Shown: positions 26,000-34,907, numbered from the stretch's first letter. The stretch: 64,000 bases of DNA from an uncultured Cohaesibacter sp. (GCF_963676485.1 NZ_OY781114.1:1696501-1760500); one strand, 5' to 3'. Made by a program: numbers and translations. The notes: a model not told the origin generated them from the sequence alone.

Positions 26000-26269
26000 T
26001 TACCTCTTAAATGGAAACACATTCTCACTGCCATTAACGAAGGCAGCGGGACCTTCTTTTCGAATGGCCTTAACGGCTTCTTCGAACGCTGCTTGGTCGT
26101 CATCAAATAGATCGTCCCAAACGATAGAGGTACCATCTGTAGTCACAACTTCAAGTGACCAGCCATCTCCGCCTTCAAGTTTATAAATACCTATCTTAAA
26201 CCGAACGCCATCTTCGACGATTTGTTGCGAAGCACTTGATATAATCAGGTTTGGTTCTCGTCCCATCAA
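26000..26269 (-). CDS. Small hypothetical protein (89 aa)
   Basis: The family was not recognised. The protein is acidic, with beta-rich sequence in the first half (FKIGIYKLEGGDGWSLEVV, TSIVWDDLFDDDQAAFEEAV) and an amphipathic helix after it. Coding composition and the clean position between a repeat and the EamA transporter gene support a real gene. No signal peptide or membrane segment is present. Confidence 0.6.
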   Translation of the reverse strand: MMGREPNLIISSASQQIVEDGVRFKIGIYKLEGGDGWSLEVVTTDGTSIVWDDLFDDDQAAFEEAVKAIRKEGPAAFVNGSENVFPFKR

Positions 26270-26380
26270 GAGGCCTCATTTACATGCTGAGAATATCTAC
26301 AACGGTTATGCTGCATGGGGCGACATTGTGAGTCAACTCAAGGTCCACAAAGGCCAGAACAGCCACCTTGTATTAGAGAA

Positions 26381-27253
26381 CTAACCTGCTCTTCCTGATC
26401 GGATAAGAAGTACACCACCCAATGCGATTACCATGCAGCCCAGCCAAGTTCCGTGTGTCGGAACTTCGTTAAAGACAATGAGCCCCAAGAGAGCAGAAAA
26501 GAAGAGCCATGAATAGTCAACCGGGGCGACGACAGACAGAGGGGCAGAACGGTAGCTCTTTATCGTGCAATATTGGCCGAGAATACCTAGCGGGCCGAGC
26601 ACAAGGCATAGAGCGAAAGTGGTAGGGCTGGCTGGCTGCCATTCCAGTAGAGCTGCCGGGAACATTAGGCAGCATCCGAAGAAGGAGACATACAGCATCA
26701 CCGTGAATGCTCTTTCAGAGCGTCCCAAGATGCTGATCAGCAAGCCTTCAATGGCCAGGAAAATGGCACTTATAACCGCGATGCAGATCGGCAGGGCTGC
26801 GATGTGCCCTTGAAACGCACCCTTGCTAACCATCACGATCGCGACCCCTGCCAGAGAGACCGCAACGGCCGTCCAATGGTGCAGGCGAATTGTCTCCTTG
26901 AGCACAATGGCCCCAAGCAAAACACCGAAAATCCCGTAGGACATGCTGATGGCAGTTGCGTCGACGAGCGGCATATTGGCCGACGCCCAGGTAATTGAGA
27001 TCGCAGCGCCACAGCCGCATAACGCCCGTGCGAAATGCGCTTTGGGTTGCCTGCTGATGTGCGCCCGAAACCCTCCCTTTGAAGGCAGCAAGGACAGCAG
27101 GGTCATTAACCCGCCTACATAGCGAAAGAAGGTGAGTTGAAAGACGCCGATGGTGCCATCGGCAAACTTTCCGGCGGAAAAAATTACGGTCCATATGAAG
27201 GTGCTAAGCAGCATCCAAAGAATGGCAGGAAGATAATTCTGAGTTGGAAGCAC
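26381..27253 (-). CDS. EamA/DMT family transporter
   Basis: A 290-residue inner-membrane protein with ten hydrophobic segments in two EamA repeats, characteristic of drug/metabolite exporters. Features are ILWMLLSTFIWTVIFSAGKF at the start, FFRYVGGLMTLLSLLP, and the second-repeat FFSALLGLIVFNEVPTHGTW. The start is a GTG at 27253 with a GAGGG ribosome binding site 6 bases upstream. It is divergent from the LysR regulator at 27341, with only 87 bp between them, so probably regulated by it. The substrate is unknown, perhaps an amino acid or metabolite. Confidence 0.88.
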   Translation of the reverse strand: MLPTQNYLPAILWMLLSTFIWTVIFSAGKFADGTIGVFQLTFFRYVGGLMTLLSLLPSKGGFRAHISRQPKAHFARALCGCGAAISITWASANMPLVDATAISMSYGIFGVLLGAIVLKETIRLHHWTAVAVSLAGVAIVMVSKGAFQGHIAALPICIAVISAIFLAIEGLLISILGRSERAFTVMLYVSFFGCCLMFPAALLEWQPASPTTFALCLVLGPLGILGQYCTIKSYRSAPLSVVAPVDYSWLFFSALLGLIVFNEVPTHGTWLGCMVIALGGVLLIRSGRAG

Positions 27254-27340
27254 GGAACCCTCACTTACATTTTTGCATAGTAAGGCTCATACTCATGCTA
27301 TAAGCAAACGAATATTTTTAATTCTGAATGAGAATTTATA

Positions 27341-28204
27341 ATGCAGAAAGCTCATACAATCTCGCTAAATGCTGTACGCGTATTCGCCCTTGCCGCGGAA
27401 CACCGCAGCTTCAAGCGAGCGGCGGAAAGCCTTGGAGTGACGCCGGGCGCGGTCAGCCGTCACGTCCAGGCGCTTGAAGAAGCAATGGGCTTGCAGTTAT
27501 TCATCAGGCGCAACAACTCGATTTATCTGACCGAGATCGGCGAAGCGTTTTTGCAGCAGGCTGTGCCTAACCTTCGATCTCTCAATCAAGCAATTGAAAA
27601 GGCCATGGGCGAGGGTCAAAGCCTGATCGTATCGGCTTCTACCACGTTTGCCATGCGTTGGCTTATCCCTCAGTTGAAAGCATTCAGGCAGCTTTGGCCA
27701 GACATTGCAGTCCGGATCGAAACCAAAGGTCCGACGTCGTCATCGCAAACGCAACATATCGACATTTCCATAGATTATGCTGCTGAAGGGAAGGCTATCG
27801 GACAGGCAGAGATTCTCTTTGAGGATAGATCCAGGCCCTATATGTCACCTGACCTTGCGTCCTCGGTCTCGAAATGGACGGACCTTTCGGCCATTCCCGC
27901 ATTGCAGAGTACGAGCAGCAATTGGGATTGGAAGACCTGGCTCAAAGAGGCTGGTCTCCCTGAGGCGCAAATCCGATATGGTGGGTATTTCGACCTCGAT
28001 GACGCAGCGCTCAGAGCGGCAATCGCCGGAATGGGAATGGCTCTGACATCCGAATTGATTATTGCCGACGATATTGCGGCTGGCAGACTGTGTGCTCTGC
28101 CCGAGAGCCCTTCGGTACTGTTGGGGCATTACACGATGACCCTACTGGAACCAAAGACATCGGCAGCAATGATCTTCGCAAAATGGCTACGATCATTGAA
28201 CTAA
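27341..28204 (+). CDS. LysR family transcriptional regulator, GcvA-like
   Basis: A 287-residue regulator with an N-terminal LysR helix-turn-helix (LNAVRVFALAAEHRSFKRAA, LGVTPGAVSRHVQALEEAMG) and a GcvA-type effector domain. The subgroup signature LNAVRVF and the aligned RYGGYFDLDDAALRAAIAGM block are typical of GcvA/AmpR-like regulators. It is divergent from the EamA transporter gene. The reverse left module of a family 1 repeat follows 80 bp after the stop. Confidence 0.9.
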   Translation: MQKAHTISLNAVRVFALAAEHRSFKRAAESLGVTPGAVSRHVQALEEAMGLQLFIRRNNSIYLTEIGEAFLQQAVPNLRSLNQAIEKAMGEGQSLIVSASTTFAMRWLIPQLKAFRQLWPDIAVRIETKGPTSSSQTQHIDISIDYAAEGKAIGQAEILFEDRSRPYMSPDLASSVSKWTDLSAIPALQSTSSNWDWKTWLKEAGLPEAQIRYGGYFDLDDAALRAAIAGMGMALTSELIIADDIAAGRLCALPESPSVLLGHYTMTLLEPKTSAAMIFAKWLRSLN

Positions 28205-28284
28205 GCAATAAACGGTAGATTTGTTTCTAATGGCAGCTTTGAGAGCGAGCCTCTGCGGGATTATCAATCCGTGAATGACCGCAG

Positions 28285-28361
28285 TGGGCCGCGAACACCA
28301 ATCACCCTCCCAGATGAGCAATTTCGGGCAATGATGCGGCGCATTAGGCCTTTTGGACCCC
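28285..28361 (-). repeat. Family 1 intergenic repeat, left module, reverse
   Basis: GGGCCGCGAACACCAATCAC, CCCAGATGAGCAATTTCGGG, AATGATGCGGCGCATTAGGC and TTTTGGACCCC. Left module only. Confidence 0.65.
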
Positions 28362-28419
28362 TTTTGCGACATTGTCCTCCTGTCGCAGGGGTGTCACTCA
28401 ACAATGCTACCAGAGCTGC

Positions 28420-29304
28420 ATGATGAAACAGCCTGATGAAATTGCCGTGGACGAGGCATTTGTCGCTCGCTTGATCGAAGAACAGGTGCCGCAGTGGTCG
28501 GATCTTTCGCTTCGCCGCATACCCTCGTCCGGAACGGACAACGCTATTTTTAGATTGGGAAATCACCTCTCGGTCAGAGTGCCGCGTCGATCTTCTGCCA
28601 TTGCTCTTCTATCAAAGGAGCTAGAATGGCTTCCTCAGCTAAACGGCCTTCCTCTGGCGACCCCGTTTCTTAGGTACAGAGGGCATACAGAACACGGCTT
28701 CGATTTCGGTATCTTTGATTGGATGGAGGGCCAAAATGCCGCACCCGATCACATTGCTGACTGGCAGATCGCAGCCCGAGACCTAGCTGACTTCCTCAAG
28801 GCATTGCATCTCAAAAGCGGATCCGGAGCTCCGCTCGCAGGTGCTATCAACAATCGACGAGGAATCGCGATTGGTGGCTTAACAGATGTTGCTATTCCAG
28901 CCATTCGTGCTGTTTCCGACGAGATCGACGTAGCGCAAGCAACGTCACTTTGGCAGGCTGCATGTGAGACTGAATTCCACAAACCGACGGTTTGGCTACA
29001 TGGCGATCTGAAAGCCGACAATCTGATAGCAAAAGAAGGCCAACTTGTCGGTGTAATTGACTGGGGGTTATCAGCAGTCGGAGATCCCGCCGCTGATTAT
29101 GCAGCTGCGTGGTCTTGGATCGCTCCAGAGGCTCGGGACGCGTTCCTGGACCGTCTCGATCTTGATCATTCTGACAGAACAAGAGCAAAAGGTTGGGCGC
29201 TTTATGGAGCAGTCATCGCACTGAGCTACTATCGCAACGGGAGGAATGAAGCCCTATGTCGTCAATCTCGGTTGACGCTCTCCAGACTGAAGTTGCTGCT
29301 TTAG
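28420..29304 (+). CDS. Aminoglycoside phosphotransferase family protein
   Basis: A 294-residue kinase-like protein of the APH family. The catalytic loop is WLHGDLKADNLI (aspartate and asparagine of the Brenner motif) and the metal-binding motif is GVIDWGLSAVGDPAADYAAA. The N-terminal SGTDNAIFRLGNHLSVRVPR carries the nucleotide-binding strand. Many family members phosphorylate small metabolites rather than antibiotics, so resistance cannot be inferred. The start is ATG at 28420 or the adjacent 28423. It is a single-gene unit between family 1 modules. Confidence 0.88.
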   Translation: MMKQPDEIAVDEAFVARLIEEQVPQWSDLSLRRIPSSGTDNAIFRLGNHLSVRVPRRSSAIALLSKELEWLPQLNGLPLATPFLRYRGHTEHGFDFGIFDWMEGQNAAPDHIADWQIAARDLADFLKALHLKSGSGAPLAGAINNRRGIAIGGLTDVAIPAIRAVSDEIDVAQATSLWQAACETEFHKPTVWLHGDLKADNLIAKEGQLVGVIDWGLSAVGDPAADYAAAWSWIAPEARDAFLDRLDLDHSDRTRAKGWALYGAVIALSYYRNGRNEALCRQSRLTLSRLKLLL

Positions 29305-29337
29305 CTGGCGGCAGCAAATGTCTGAAACGTCGCCGTT

Positions 29338-29528
29338 GTCCGCCCACCTGTCACCTAGCCATTGAAAATGCTGCGGTTTACTCGAACGGCAGGAATGCGG
29401 ACGCTGCCTAGCGGCAAGTACCGACTGGCGAAAGTCTCCTTTGGGCCGCGATTGCTGATCACGAGCCAAGATGCCCGTTGTCACCTAGCGATGCGTTGCA
29501 CCAGACCGCTTCGAGCCCTTTTAGGACC
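29338..29528 (-). repeat. Family 1 intergenic repeat, full length, reverse
   Basis: GTCCGCCCACCTGTCACCTA, AATGCTGCGGTTTACTCGAA, GGGCCGCGATTGCTGATC, ACGAGCCAAGATGCCCGTTG and CGCTTCGAGCCCTTTTAGGA. It is the last copy of the long reverse run and is nearly identical in its left module to the copy at 21.6 kb. Confidence 0.85.
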
Positions 29529-29575
29529 TTCAACATGAAGGACCATTCTATGACGCAACAAACAGCTTCGGAAAC

Positions 29576-29688
29576 CACGGCCCTAAGGCGACATTCATCG
29601 ATGGACAAGCGTTGCCAGACTGCTCCCCCATTCCTGCCATTCATGCAACCCGCAGCATTTTTAGCGCCTAGGTGACAGGAGCGCGGAC
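29576..29688 (+). repeat. Family 1 intergenic repeat, right module, forward
   Basis: ACGGCCCTAAGGCGACATTC, ATCGATGGACAAGCGTTGCC, CCCCATTCCTGCCATTCATG, CAACCCGCAGCATTTTTAGC, GCCTAGGTGACAGG. It faces the preceding reverse copy head to head, 48 bp away, and marks an orientation switch. Confidence 0.85.
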
Positions 29689-29738
29689 TTTCGAGGCATT
29701 TGCGACAGTCGTGGCAATAGCCGCTTTCTCTGTTTTGG

Positions 29739-30614
29739 TCAGCGGAACAAATCTGTTTCACCCAACCACTTTACAATGGCATCGACGCGTTCGATGCCGC
29801 GCATGTCAGTATGACGGAGAAGCCAAACATCACGTGCCATATCCGGCATCTCCGGAAGTGGTGGAAGCTCAATCAAGCGGGGGTCTCGGCGCGCGACTGT
29901 GACTGGCAATACAGCGCGGGATGGTGTCGCAACGACAGTTTCAAACGCGGTCTCAAGGTCGTGCATCTGAAGCTGAGATCGTGATCCGTTGGTCTTCCGC
30001 GCGAGTTCTTCTGTCCAAACGGCCTGGGGAAGGTGCGCGAGGACAGGATCATAAACAAGCCAAGGACGCTCCTGTGGAACAATTTCCGTGAAGCTTTTGG
30101 CGGTGAAGACGGCAAAAGTGACTTGACCGATCTTCTGCGCCAGAACCGCGCTACCTCCACTGCGCGGCTCGCCGAACCGCAAGGCCACGTCCACTTCGCG
30201 TCTGGTCAGGCTGAGATTCTGACTGTCTGGTATCAAGCTGACAATCAGGTTGGGATGAAGCAGGTAAAATTCCGCAAGCCGTGGAGCAAGCAGGCGGTTC
30301 AACAGGAATGGAACCGTTGTAAGCCGCACCGTGCCGCTTAGTGGGGTATCCTTGCCAATTAGTGCATGCGCCGCGTTGGCGTGCTGCTCCATTTGCTCTG
30401 CATGGTTAGCAAGTTGTTCGCCGAATTGTGTCAGTTGGCTGTGGCCCGATCTGTCACGATTGATCAGCACCGCCCCGGCACGTTTCTCTAATCGCTTGAT
30501 CCGGCGAGAGACAGTTGTCGCATCTAGCCTCAAAAGATCCGATGCCCTGGCAAGGCTTTCGGCACGCGCGATCGCTAGTAACACACGTAGATCATCCCAA
30601 TTCATATGCTGCAT
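29739..30614 (-). CDS. LysR family transcriptional regulator
   Basis: A 291-residue LysR-type regulator with the N-terminal helix-turn-helix (MNWDDLRVLLAIARAESLAR, LLRLDATTVSRRIKRLEKRA) and an effector-binding domain (SGTVRLTTVPFLLNRLLAPR). The start is the ATG at 30614, or 30605 three codons later. It is divergent from the YciI-like and TauE-like genes beginning at 30699, which it probably regulates. The gap of 84 bp contains an AT-rich promoter stretch. Confidence 0.9.
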   Translation of the reverse strand: MQHMNWDDLRVLLAIARAESLARASDLLRLDATTVSRRIKRLEKRAGAVLINRDRSGHSQLTQFGEQLANHAEQMEQHANAAHALIGKDTPLSGTVRLTTVPFLLNRLLAPRLAEFYLLHPNLIVSLIPDSQNLSLTRREVDVALRFGEPRSGGSAVLAQKIGQVTFAVFTAKSFTEIVPQERPWLVYDPVLAHLPQAVWTEELARKTNGSRSQLQMHDLETAFETVVATPSRAVLPVTVARRDPRLIELPPLPEMPDMARDVWLLRHTDMRGIERVDAIVKWLGETDLFR

Positions 30615-30698
30615 AATTGCAGTTTATAGCTGCATATATGAGCATTGTAAATGCATTAGCGCCGCAATAGATCTAGCCAGATCTGAACGGAGGCTAAT

Positions 30699-30995
30699 AT
30701 GCTCTACACAATTCACTTTCATGACAATGCGAATGCGGACCCCGACATTCGCCCACGCTTTATGCAGCAACACCTCGCCTTTCTAAACGACAACAACACC
30801 GCTATCCTCGCCGCCGGTCCACTGAAAGAGGACGATGGTACGGTGAAGAGTGGTCTTTGGCTGGTTGATGTCGCAACTGTCGATGAAGCGTGGACGCTGG
30901 TTAAGACAGACCCCTTCTGGCCAACAGGTCTGCGTGACAAGGTTGAAATCAAGCAATGGGCGCAGGTCTTTGCAGGCGGGCGGACACTTGGTTGA
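30699..30995 (+). CDS. YciI family protein
   Basis: A 98-residue protein of the YciI family (ferredoxin-like dimeric alpha-beta barrel), thought to have a small catalytic or stress role that is not well defined. It has the conserved YTIHFHDNANADPDIRP start, HLAFLNDNNTAILAAGPL with the usual glycine-proline, and WTLVKTDPFWPTGLRDKVEI. The frame ends 7 bp before the next gene, and the two are probably cotranscribed. It is divergent from the LysR regulator. Confidence 0.87.
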   Translation: MLYTIHFHDNANADPDIRPRFMQQHLAFLNDNNTAILAAGPLKEDDGTVKSGLWLVDVATVDEAWTLVKTDPFWPTGLRDKVEIKQWAQVFAGGRTLG

Positions 30996-31002
30996 TCCTG
31001 TC

Positions 31003-31752
31003 ATGTTCGCGGGTTTGACAGCATGGGAATGGGGTTCCTGTTGCAGCGCAGTGTTTTTAGCTGGCTGTGTCAGGGGGTTTTCAGGCTTTGGCCTATCTGC
31101 TGTGGCCATGGCGGGCCTTGTGTTGATCCTGCCCCCCGTCGAGCTGATCCCGATCTTTTATATTCTGGAAGGCGCGGCGAGCCTCGCGATGTTCCGCGGT
31201 GGCATCCGTGATGCGGATATGGGCCATGTCTGGCCATTGGCTATCGGGTCGTTTGTTGGGGTGCCGATTGGTCTGTTGGCGACAATCACTGTTTCGCCGG
31301 AAATATCAAAACTGATCGCTGTTGCGGTGATCCTCATTCTCACGATTCTGCAGTTCTTCAGAACCATGCCTGCGGTTCTGACTTCCCCATCTGGACGTTA
31401 TGGTGTCGGCACGACTGCCGGGATTGTAACGGGTCTTGCGTCTGTCGGGGGCATGGTCGTGGCCCTCTATGTGCTGACAAGCCGCACACCGCCGGCCCAA
31501 ATGCGCGCTGCTCTGACCATGTTTCTGTTCATTAGCATGTTTACTTCATTAGGACACATGCTCCTCTATGGTGTCATGACAGATGTGGCCTTCATTCGCG
31601 GTACAATCTTGATCCCGGTTACACTGGCTGGCGTGCTCCTTGGAACGTGGGCGTTCAAACCCGCATGGCAAGTCTACTACAGGAGATTTTGCCTGTTACT
31701 TCTGGTCGTGATTTGCTTAGCTAGTCTAGGCGGCCTCACCTCAGGTAGTTGA
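31003..31752 (+). CDS. TauE/SafE family sulfite/organosulfonate-type exporter
   Basis: A 249-residue membrane protein with about eight hydrophobic segments, matching the TauE/SafE family of anion exporters. FLAGCVRGFSGFGLSAVAMA near the start and the repeated pattern in FVGVPIGLLATITVSPEI are family features. The substrate is not known; sulfoacetate, sulfite or other anions are possible. The ATG at 31003 lies just after the yciI-like stop; a longer upstream frame overlapping yciI is not family-like. Probably one operon under the divergent LysR. Confidence 0.85.
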   Translation: MFAGLTAWEWGSCCSAVFLAGCVRGFSGFGLSAVAMAGLVLILPPVELIPIFYILEGAASLAMFRGGIRDADMGHVWPLAIGSFVGVPIGLLATITVSPEISKLIAVAVILILTILQFFRTMPAVLTSPSGRYGVGTTAGIVTGLASVGGMVVALYVLTSRTPPAQMRAALTMFLFISMFTSLGHMLLYGVMTDVAFIRGTILIPVTLAGVLLGTWAFKPAWQVYYRRFCLLLLVVICLASLGGLTSGS

Positions 31753-31854
31753 TTTCACAGCGCCAAAGCGGTCATTCGTCACCGACTAGAGCTCAAAGAC
31801 AGTTTCCGAATTCCGGGCATTCGATAGAAGTGCAGCATTTTCGAAGGTGGGCGA
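31750..31854 (+). repeat. Family 1 intergenic repeat, right module, forward
   Basis: CCAAAGCGGTCATTCGTC, AGTTTCCGAATTCCGGGC, ATTCGATAGAAGTGCAGCAT and GAAGGTGGGCG. It shares the CATTCGATAGAAGTGCAGC variant with the copy at 33.5 kb. Confidence 0.75.
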
Positions 31855-31926
31855 ACAAAGCGGCTTAATACCGAAGCAAAAAAGCTATCACGTTCAAATC
31901 GGATCGCAATGATGACGCACCAATTT

Positions 31927-32490
31927 TCAGCATTTTAGGCTTGAATTGTTTTCAAGTGAATACAACAGCTTTCGGAGTAAATCCGAGAGGGAAGCAATCT
32001 CTTCATCGGTTAATCCCTCTAATAGAGATTGCTCGCGAAAGAGAATAGTTTCAACGCTAGCTTCCAGTTTTTTTTGTCCTTTTGGGGTCAATATGACCCA
32101 AGCAGCACGGCCATCTCCCCCTTTTTCATCAGAAGTTGAAGCCAAGCCCTTTTCAGCCATTTCTTTTGAACTCAATTTTCTCACCAAGCCAGAAAGCTCT
32201 GCACGCAATACTCGTTGTGTGATAGCTCCCTTGCTAACCCGGCACAGGTTTGCCAATTCTCCCACCCTTAAACAATAAGGATGACCGGCTCTTCTTAAAT
32301 TCGCCAATAAATCACGAAGTGCTGGTTCCATTTGCAGCCCCTTCATTGTCCTGCGCCGATCATCTGAAAAAATTTTCTGGATATGCCAAATGCGGGTGAA
32401 AATCCCTATTGATTGTGTTGGCAGGCTAGGGTCTTCGCGTTCCCATGCCTGTTGGATGAGATCTGTATCGTCAGGTTTCATGGGTTTCAT
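31927..32490 (-). CDS. MarR family transcriptional regulator
   Basis: A 187-residue MarR-type winged-helix regulator. The DNA-binding part is YCLRVGELANLCRVSKGAI, TQRVLRAELSGLVRKLSS followed by the wing with DGRAAWVILTPKGQKKLE. The ATG at 32490 is preceded by GAGGG. It is divergent from the SDR gene at 32590 with 99 bp between the starts, so that gene is its probable target. Codon use is AT-rich, as in its partner. Confidence 0.87.
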   Translation of the reverse strand: MKPMKPDDTDLIQQAWEREDPSLPTQSIGIFTRIWHIQKIFSDDRRRTMKGLQMEPALRDLLANLRRAGHPYCLRVGELANLCRVSKGAITQRVLRAELSGLVRKLSSKEMAEKGLASTSDEKGGDGRAAWVILTPKGQKKLEASVETILFREQSLLEGLTDEEIASLSDLLRKLLYSLENNSSLKC

Positions 32491-32589
32491 TTGGCCCTCA
32501 TACTCTAGCGAAAGATTGACATTTGAGAACTCTATCACAATAATGATTAGGCCTAAACTAATTTTTGATTTATGAATTGGGAGATTTTC

Positions 32590-33342
32590 ATGTCGCGTAC
32601 CGTTGTTATCACCGGCGCAAGTTCAGGTATCGGCCAAGCTTGTGCCAAGTATTTCTGTGATAAAAAGGACAAAGTTTTTATAACTGGGCGCCGCGCCAGT
32701 TTGCTAAATGAAATCGCTAAAGAAATTGGTGCGACGCCAGTGGCATTTGATGCTACGGATACAGGTATGGTTGTAGCGGCATTAAACGAGTTGCCAGAGA
32801 CAGTCGATGTCCTAATCAACAATGCGGGCGGAAATACAGATCTATCTCCCAACACAGCGACAAGCATCAACGGTTACGACGACTTACCGTCTCAACTGTT
32901 TGAGACAGAGAAGAGTTGGCGAACAAATTTTGAAACCAATCTGTTGACCGCTGTACTTATCACAGAAGGTTTTTCTGACCGCTTTGCAAAAAATGCTCGC
33001 ATTGTCACCATTGGTTCTATTGCAGGACGCACCGGTGGAGGAGGATCCTATGGTGCAGCAAAAGCAGCACTTGAAGCATGGACAGCTGATATCGCGCGAA
33101 AATTTGGACCAAGAGGTATTACTGCCAATGTTATTGCTCCGGGATTGATCGAAGACACAGAATTCTTTAAAGGTAAGCTTTCCGATGACCGTCGAAAAAA
33201 TCTGATTGAAGCGACATTCACCAAACGCGCTGGCAAGCCAAGTGATGTTGTGGCTGCTATCGCATTTTTGGCTTCGCCAGATGCTGGGCATATTACTGGG
33301 CAAGTACTGCCCGTTAACGGCGGGGCGCATTTAGCACGATAA
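32590..33342 (+). CDS. SDR family NAD(P)-dependent oxidoreductase
   Basis: A 250-residue short-chain dehydrogenase/reductase with TGASSGIGQA at the nucleotide site, VLINNAGGNTDL, and the catalytic residues in IGSIAGRTGGGGSYGAAKAA. The C-terminal GHITGQVLPVNGG is typical. A GGGAG ribosome binding site precedes the ATG at 32590. It is divergent from the MarR regulator. A perfect 15-bp terminator hairpin follows 33 bp after the stop. Confidence 0.9.
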   Translation: MSRTVVITGASSGIGQACAKYFCDKKDKVFITGRRASLLNEIAKEIGATPVAFDATDTGMVVAALNELPETVDVLINNAGGNTDLSPNTATSINGYDDLPSQLFETEKSWRTNFETNLLTAVLITEGFSDRFAKNARIVTIGSIAGRTGGGGSYGAAKAALEAWTADIARKFGPRGITANVIAPGLIEDTEFFKGKLSDDRRKNLIEATFTKRAGKPSDVVAAIAFLASPDAGHITGQVLPVNGGAHLAR

Positions 33343-33375
33343 ATATTTCTATTTGCCCCCTTTTACACTAAATAG

Positions 33376-33413
33376 GTCTTCTAGGGGGCATCCATGCCCC
33401 CTAGAAGACTTTT
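33376..33413 (+). terminator. Strong rho-independent terminator after the SDR gene
   Basis: GTCTTCTAGGGGGCA pairs perfectly with TGCCCCCTAGAAGAC across a four-base loop (TCCA), followed by TTTT. Confidence 0.88.
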
Positions 33414-33490
33414 CAGTCTGTCGGTTGTAAAACTCATCATTGTATAGCGAGTGTTTTTTGGTGCCGTGCAAGGGTCGAAACCAGAAACAG

Positions 33491-33608
33491 AGCAATCGCG
33501 GACGAAGCTGACATTCGTCGATGAAAATGAGCAGCAAGCCCGCTTCTCCATTCCTGGCATTCGATAGAAGTGCAGCATTTTCAGTAATCTGATGACGGAT
33601 GGGCGGAC
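33491..33608 (+). repeat. Family 1 intergenic repeat, right module, forward
   Basis: GCAATCGCGGACGAAGCTG, ACATTCGTCGATGAAAATGA, GCCCGCTTCTCCATTCCTGG, CATTCGATAGAAGTGCAGC and GATGACGGATGGGCGGAC. In this copy GAAAATG and CATTTTC can pair to close a long hairpin. Confidence 0.8.
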
Positions 33609-33835
33609 AAACCGACGGATGCCGCAGCGAGTTCAAGCAGCAGCTATGCGCCGCTATCCCGGGCGCTCGCCGTCGACACAACCCATCGTTTCAACACCAC
33701 AACTGCTCTTTCGTCGATCAGTGCTCATCACACAAATCTCCACGCTATCGCATCCGGGACTGCATCACTGATCAGCCCATCCGGGTCTTGTCCTTTATGT
33801 CGGAGACCCATTGACTGAACACGTCTCACACATTA

Positions 33836-33854
33836 ATACTAACGCTGTTAGTAT
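33836..33854. promoter_or_regulatory. Palindromic operator of the TetR-type regulator
   Basis: ATACTAACGCTGTTAGTAT is a perfect palindrome around GCT, the size and form of a TetR-family operator. It ends 14 bp before the start of the membrane protein gene, over its ribosome binding region, and the TetR gene is downstream in the same transcript, giving an autorepression loop. Confidence 0.75.
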
Positions 33855-33868
33855 TTAGGAGTCTCATC

Positions 33869-34381
33869 ATGCCAATCGCCTCCATCCTCTCGCATACCCC
33901 GATCTGGGTCTGGATTCTGCTCGCCTATCTGCTGCTGCGCGGGATCAAAGCATTGCAGCCGCGCGAGACTCGGCCATCCCGAGTGCTTGTCTTGCCGGTG
34001 ATCTTTTTCGTTTGGGCGCTTTTTGGAATATTCGGCGAACTGACCGACTGGCCGACCGCGTTGATCGCCTTTGCCGTCGGGCTCGCGATTGGATTTGCTG
34101 GCGGATGGGCCAATGCAACACGGCTTCCGGTCGCGACCTTGGATCGGGCGACGGGGCTGATGTGGCGGCCCGGATCGGCCACGACGCTGGTGCTGGTAAT
34201 CGTGGCGTTCGTCGCAAAATATGTCCTCAGCGTGCTGCTTGCCGTGCAGCCGCACCTCGGCGCAGAAGTGATGTTTGCTGCACTCTTCGGTGGAGTGTCG
34301 GGACTCGCCGACGGCGCGTTCTGGGGCGGAACCGCGCTGCACTTCCGCAGGGCGTTTGCCTCTCGGGCCGCAGTAGACTGA
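33869..34381 (+). CDS. DUF6622-like integral membrane protein
   Basis: A 170-residue inner-membrane protein with about five hydrophobic segments (PIWVWILLAYLLLRGIKAL, VLVLPVIFFVWALFGIF, LIAFAVGLAIGFAGGWA, TTLVLVIVAFVAKYVLSVLL). The pattern matches membrane proteins now grouped as DUF6622, of unknown function. The composition is clearly more GC-rich than the surrounding repeats. It is followed 4 bp later by a TetR-type gene, and the palindromic operator lies in front, so the two form an autoregulated pair. Confidence 0.75.
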   Translation: MPIASILSHTPIWVWILLAYLLLRGIKALQPRETRPSRVLVLPVIFFVWALFGIFGELTDWPTALIAFAVGLAIGFAGGWANATRLPVATLDRATGLMWRPGSATTLVLVIVAFVAKYVLSVLLAVQPHLGAEVMFAALFGGVSGLADGAFWGGTALHFRRAFASRAAVD

Positions 34382-34385
34382 CCCT

Positions 34386-34907
34386 ATGGCCAAGCGTCCT
34401 TACCACCACGGAAACCTACGCGCCGCCCTGCTCGCCGCCGGGCGGCAGGCTCTGGAAGCGAACGGTCCCGCTTCGCTCAGTCTGCGCGGTTTGGCGCGTG
34501 CCGCAGGCGTCGCGGCGCCTTCTGTCTACAACCATTTTGCCAGTCTCGAAGCACTAACTTTGGCGCTTGCTGAAGAAGGGTTCTCCGAAATTGGGGCTGC
34601 ACTGAGTGAGGCGGGCCAAGATCCAATGTCTGTCGGCCTCGCCTATCTTGGGTTCGCGCGCCGTAACCCGGGGCTCTACCGGCTGATGTTCGGTGAAGGT
34701 CGCCGCAACGATAGCCCCGAAGGCGCAATCCTTCGCGCACGTCGTCAAGCCGCCTTTGCTCCACTGATGGTGCTGGTCGGCAGGCACGAAACGGCGCTCC
34801 ATCACTGGGCGCTGGTCCATGGTCTTGCCTCCCTCGTGATCGACGGCCACATCCCACTCGGCCCGGACCCAGAAGCCCGCCTACGTGAAATCCTCGCGGG
34901 AGGTTAA
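34386..34907 (+). CDS. TetR/AcrR family transcriptional regulator
   Basis: A 173-residue TetR-type repressor with the N-terminal helix-turn-helix (YHHGNLRAALLAAGRQALEA, LSLRGLARAAGVAAPSVYNH) and a C-terminal domain of the WHG type, with FARRNPGLYRLMFGEG and HWALVHGLASLVIDGHIPLG. It is in one operon with the membrane protein gene, and the perfect palindrome upstream is its likely binding site. Both genes share high GC content, marking this as a unit acquired from a GC-rich source. Confidence 0.9.
   Translation: MAKRPYHHGNLRAALLAAGRQALEANGPASLSLRGLARAAGVAAPSVYNHFASLEALTLALAEEGFSEIGAALSEAGQDPMSVGLAYLGFARRNPGLYRLMFGEGRRNDSPEGAILRARRQAAFAPLMVLVGRHETALHHWALVHGLASLVIDGHIPLGPDPEARLREILAGG

Noticed and set aside
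28420-29304. Antibiotic resistance gene
   Set aside because: The phosphotransferase motifs are shared by many metabolite kinases, and no close match to a known resistance enzyme can be recognised by eye.
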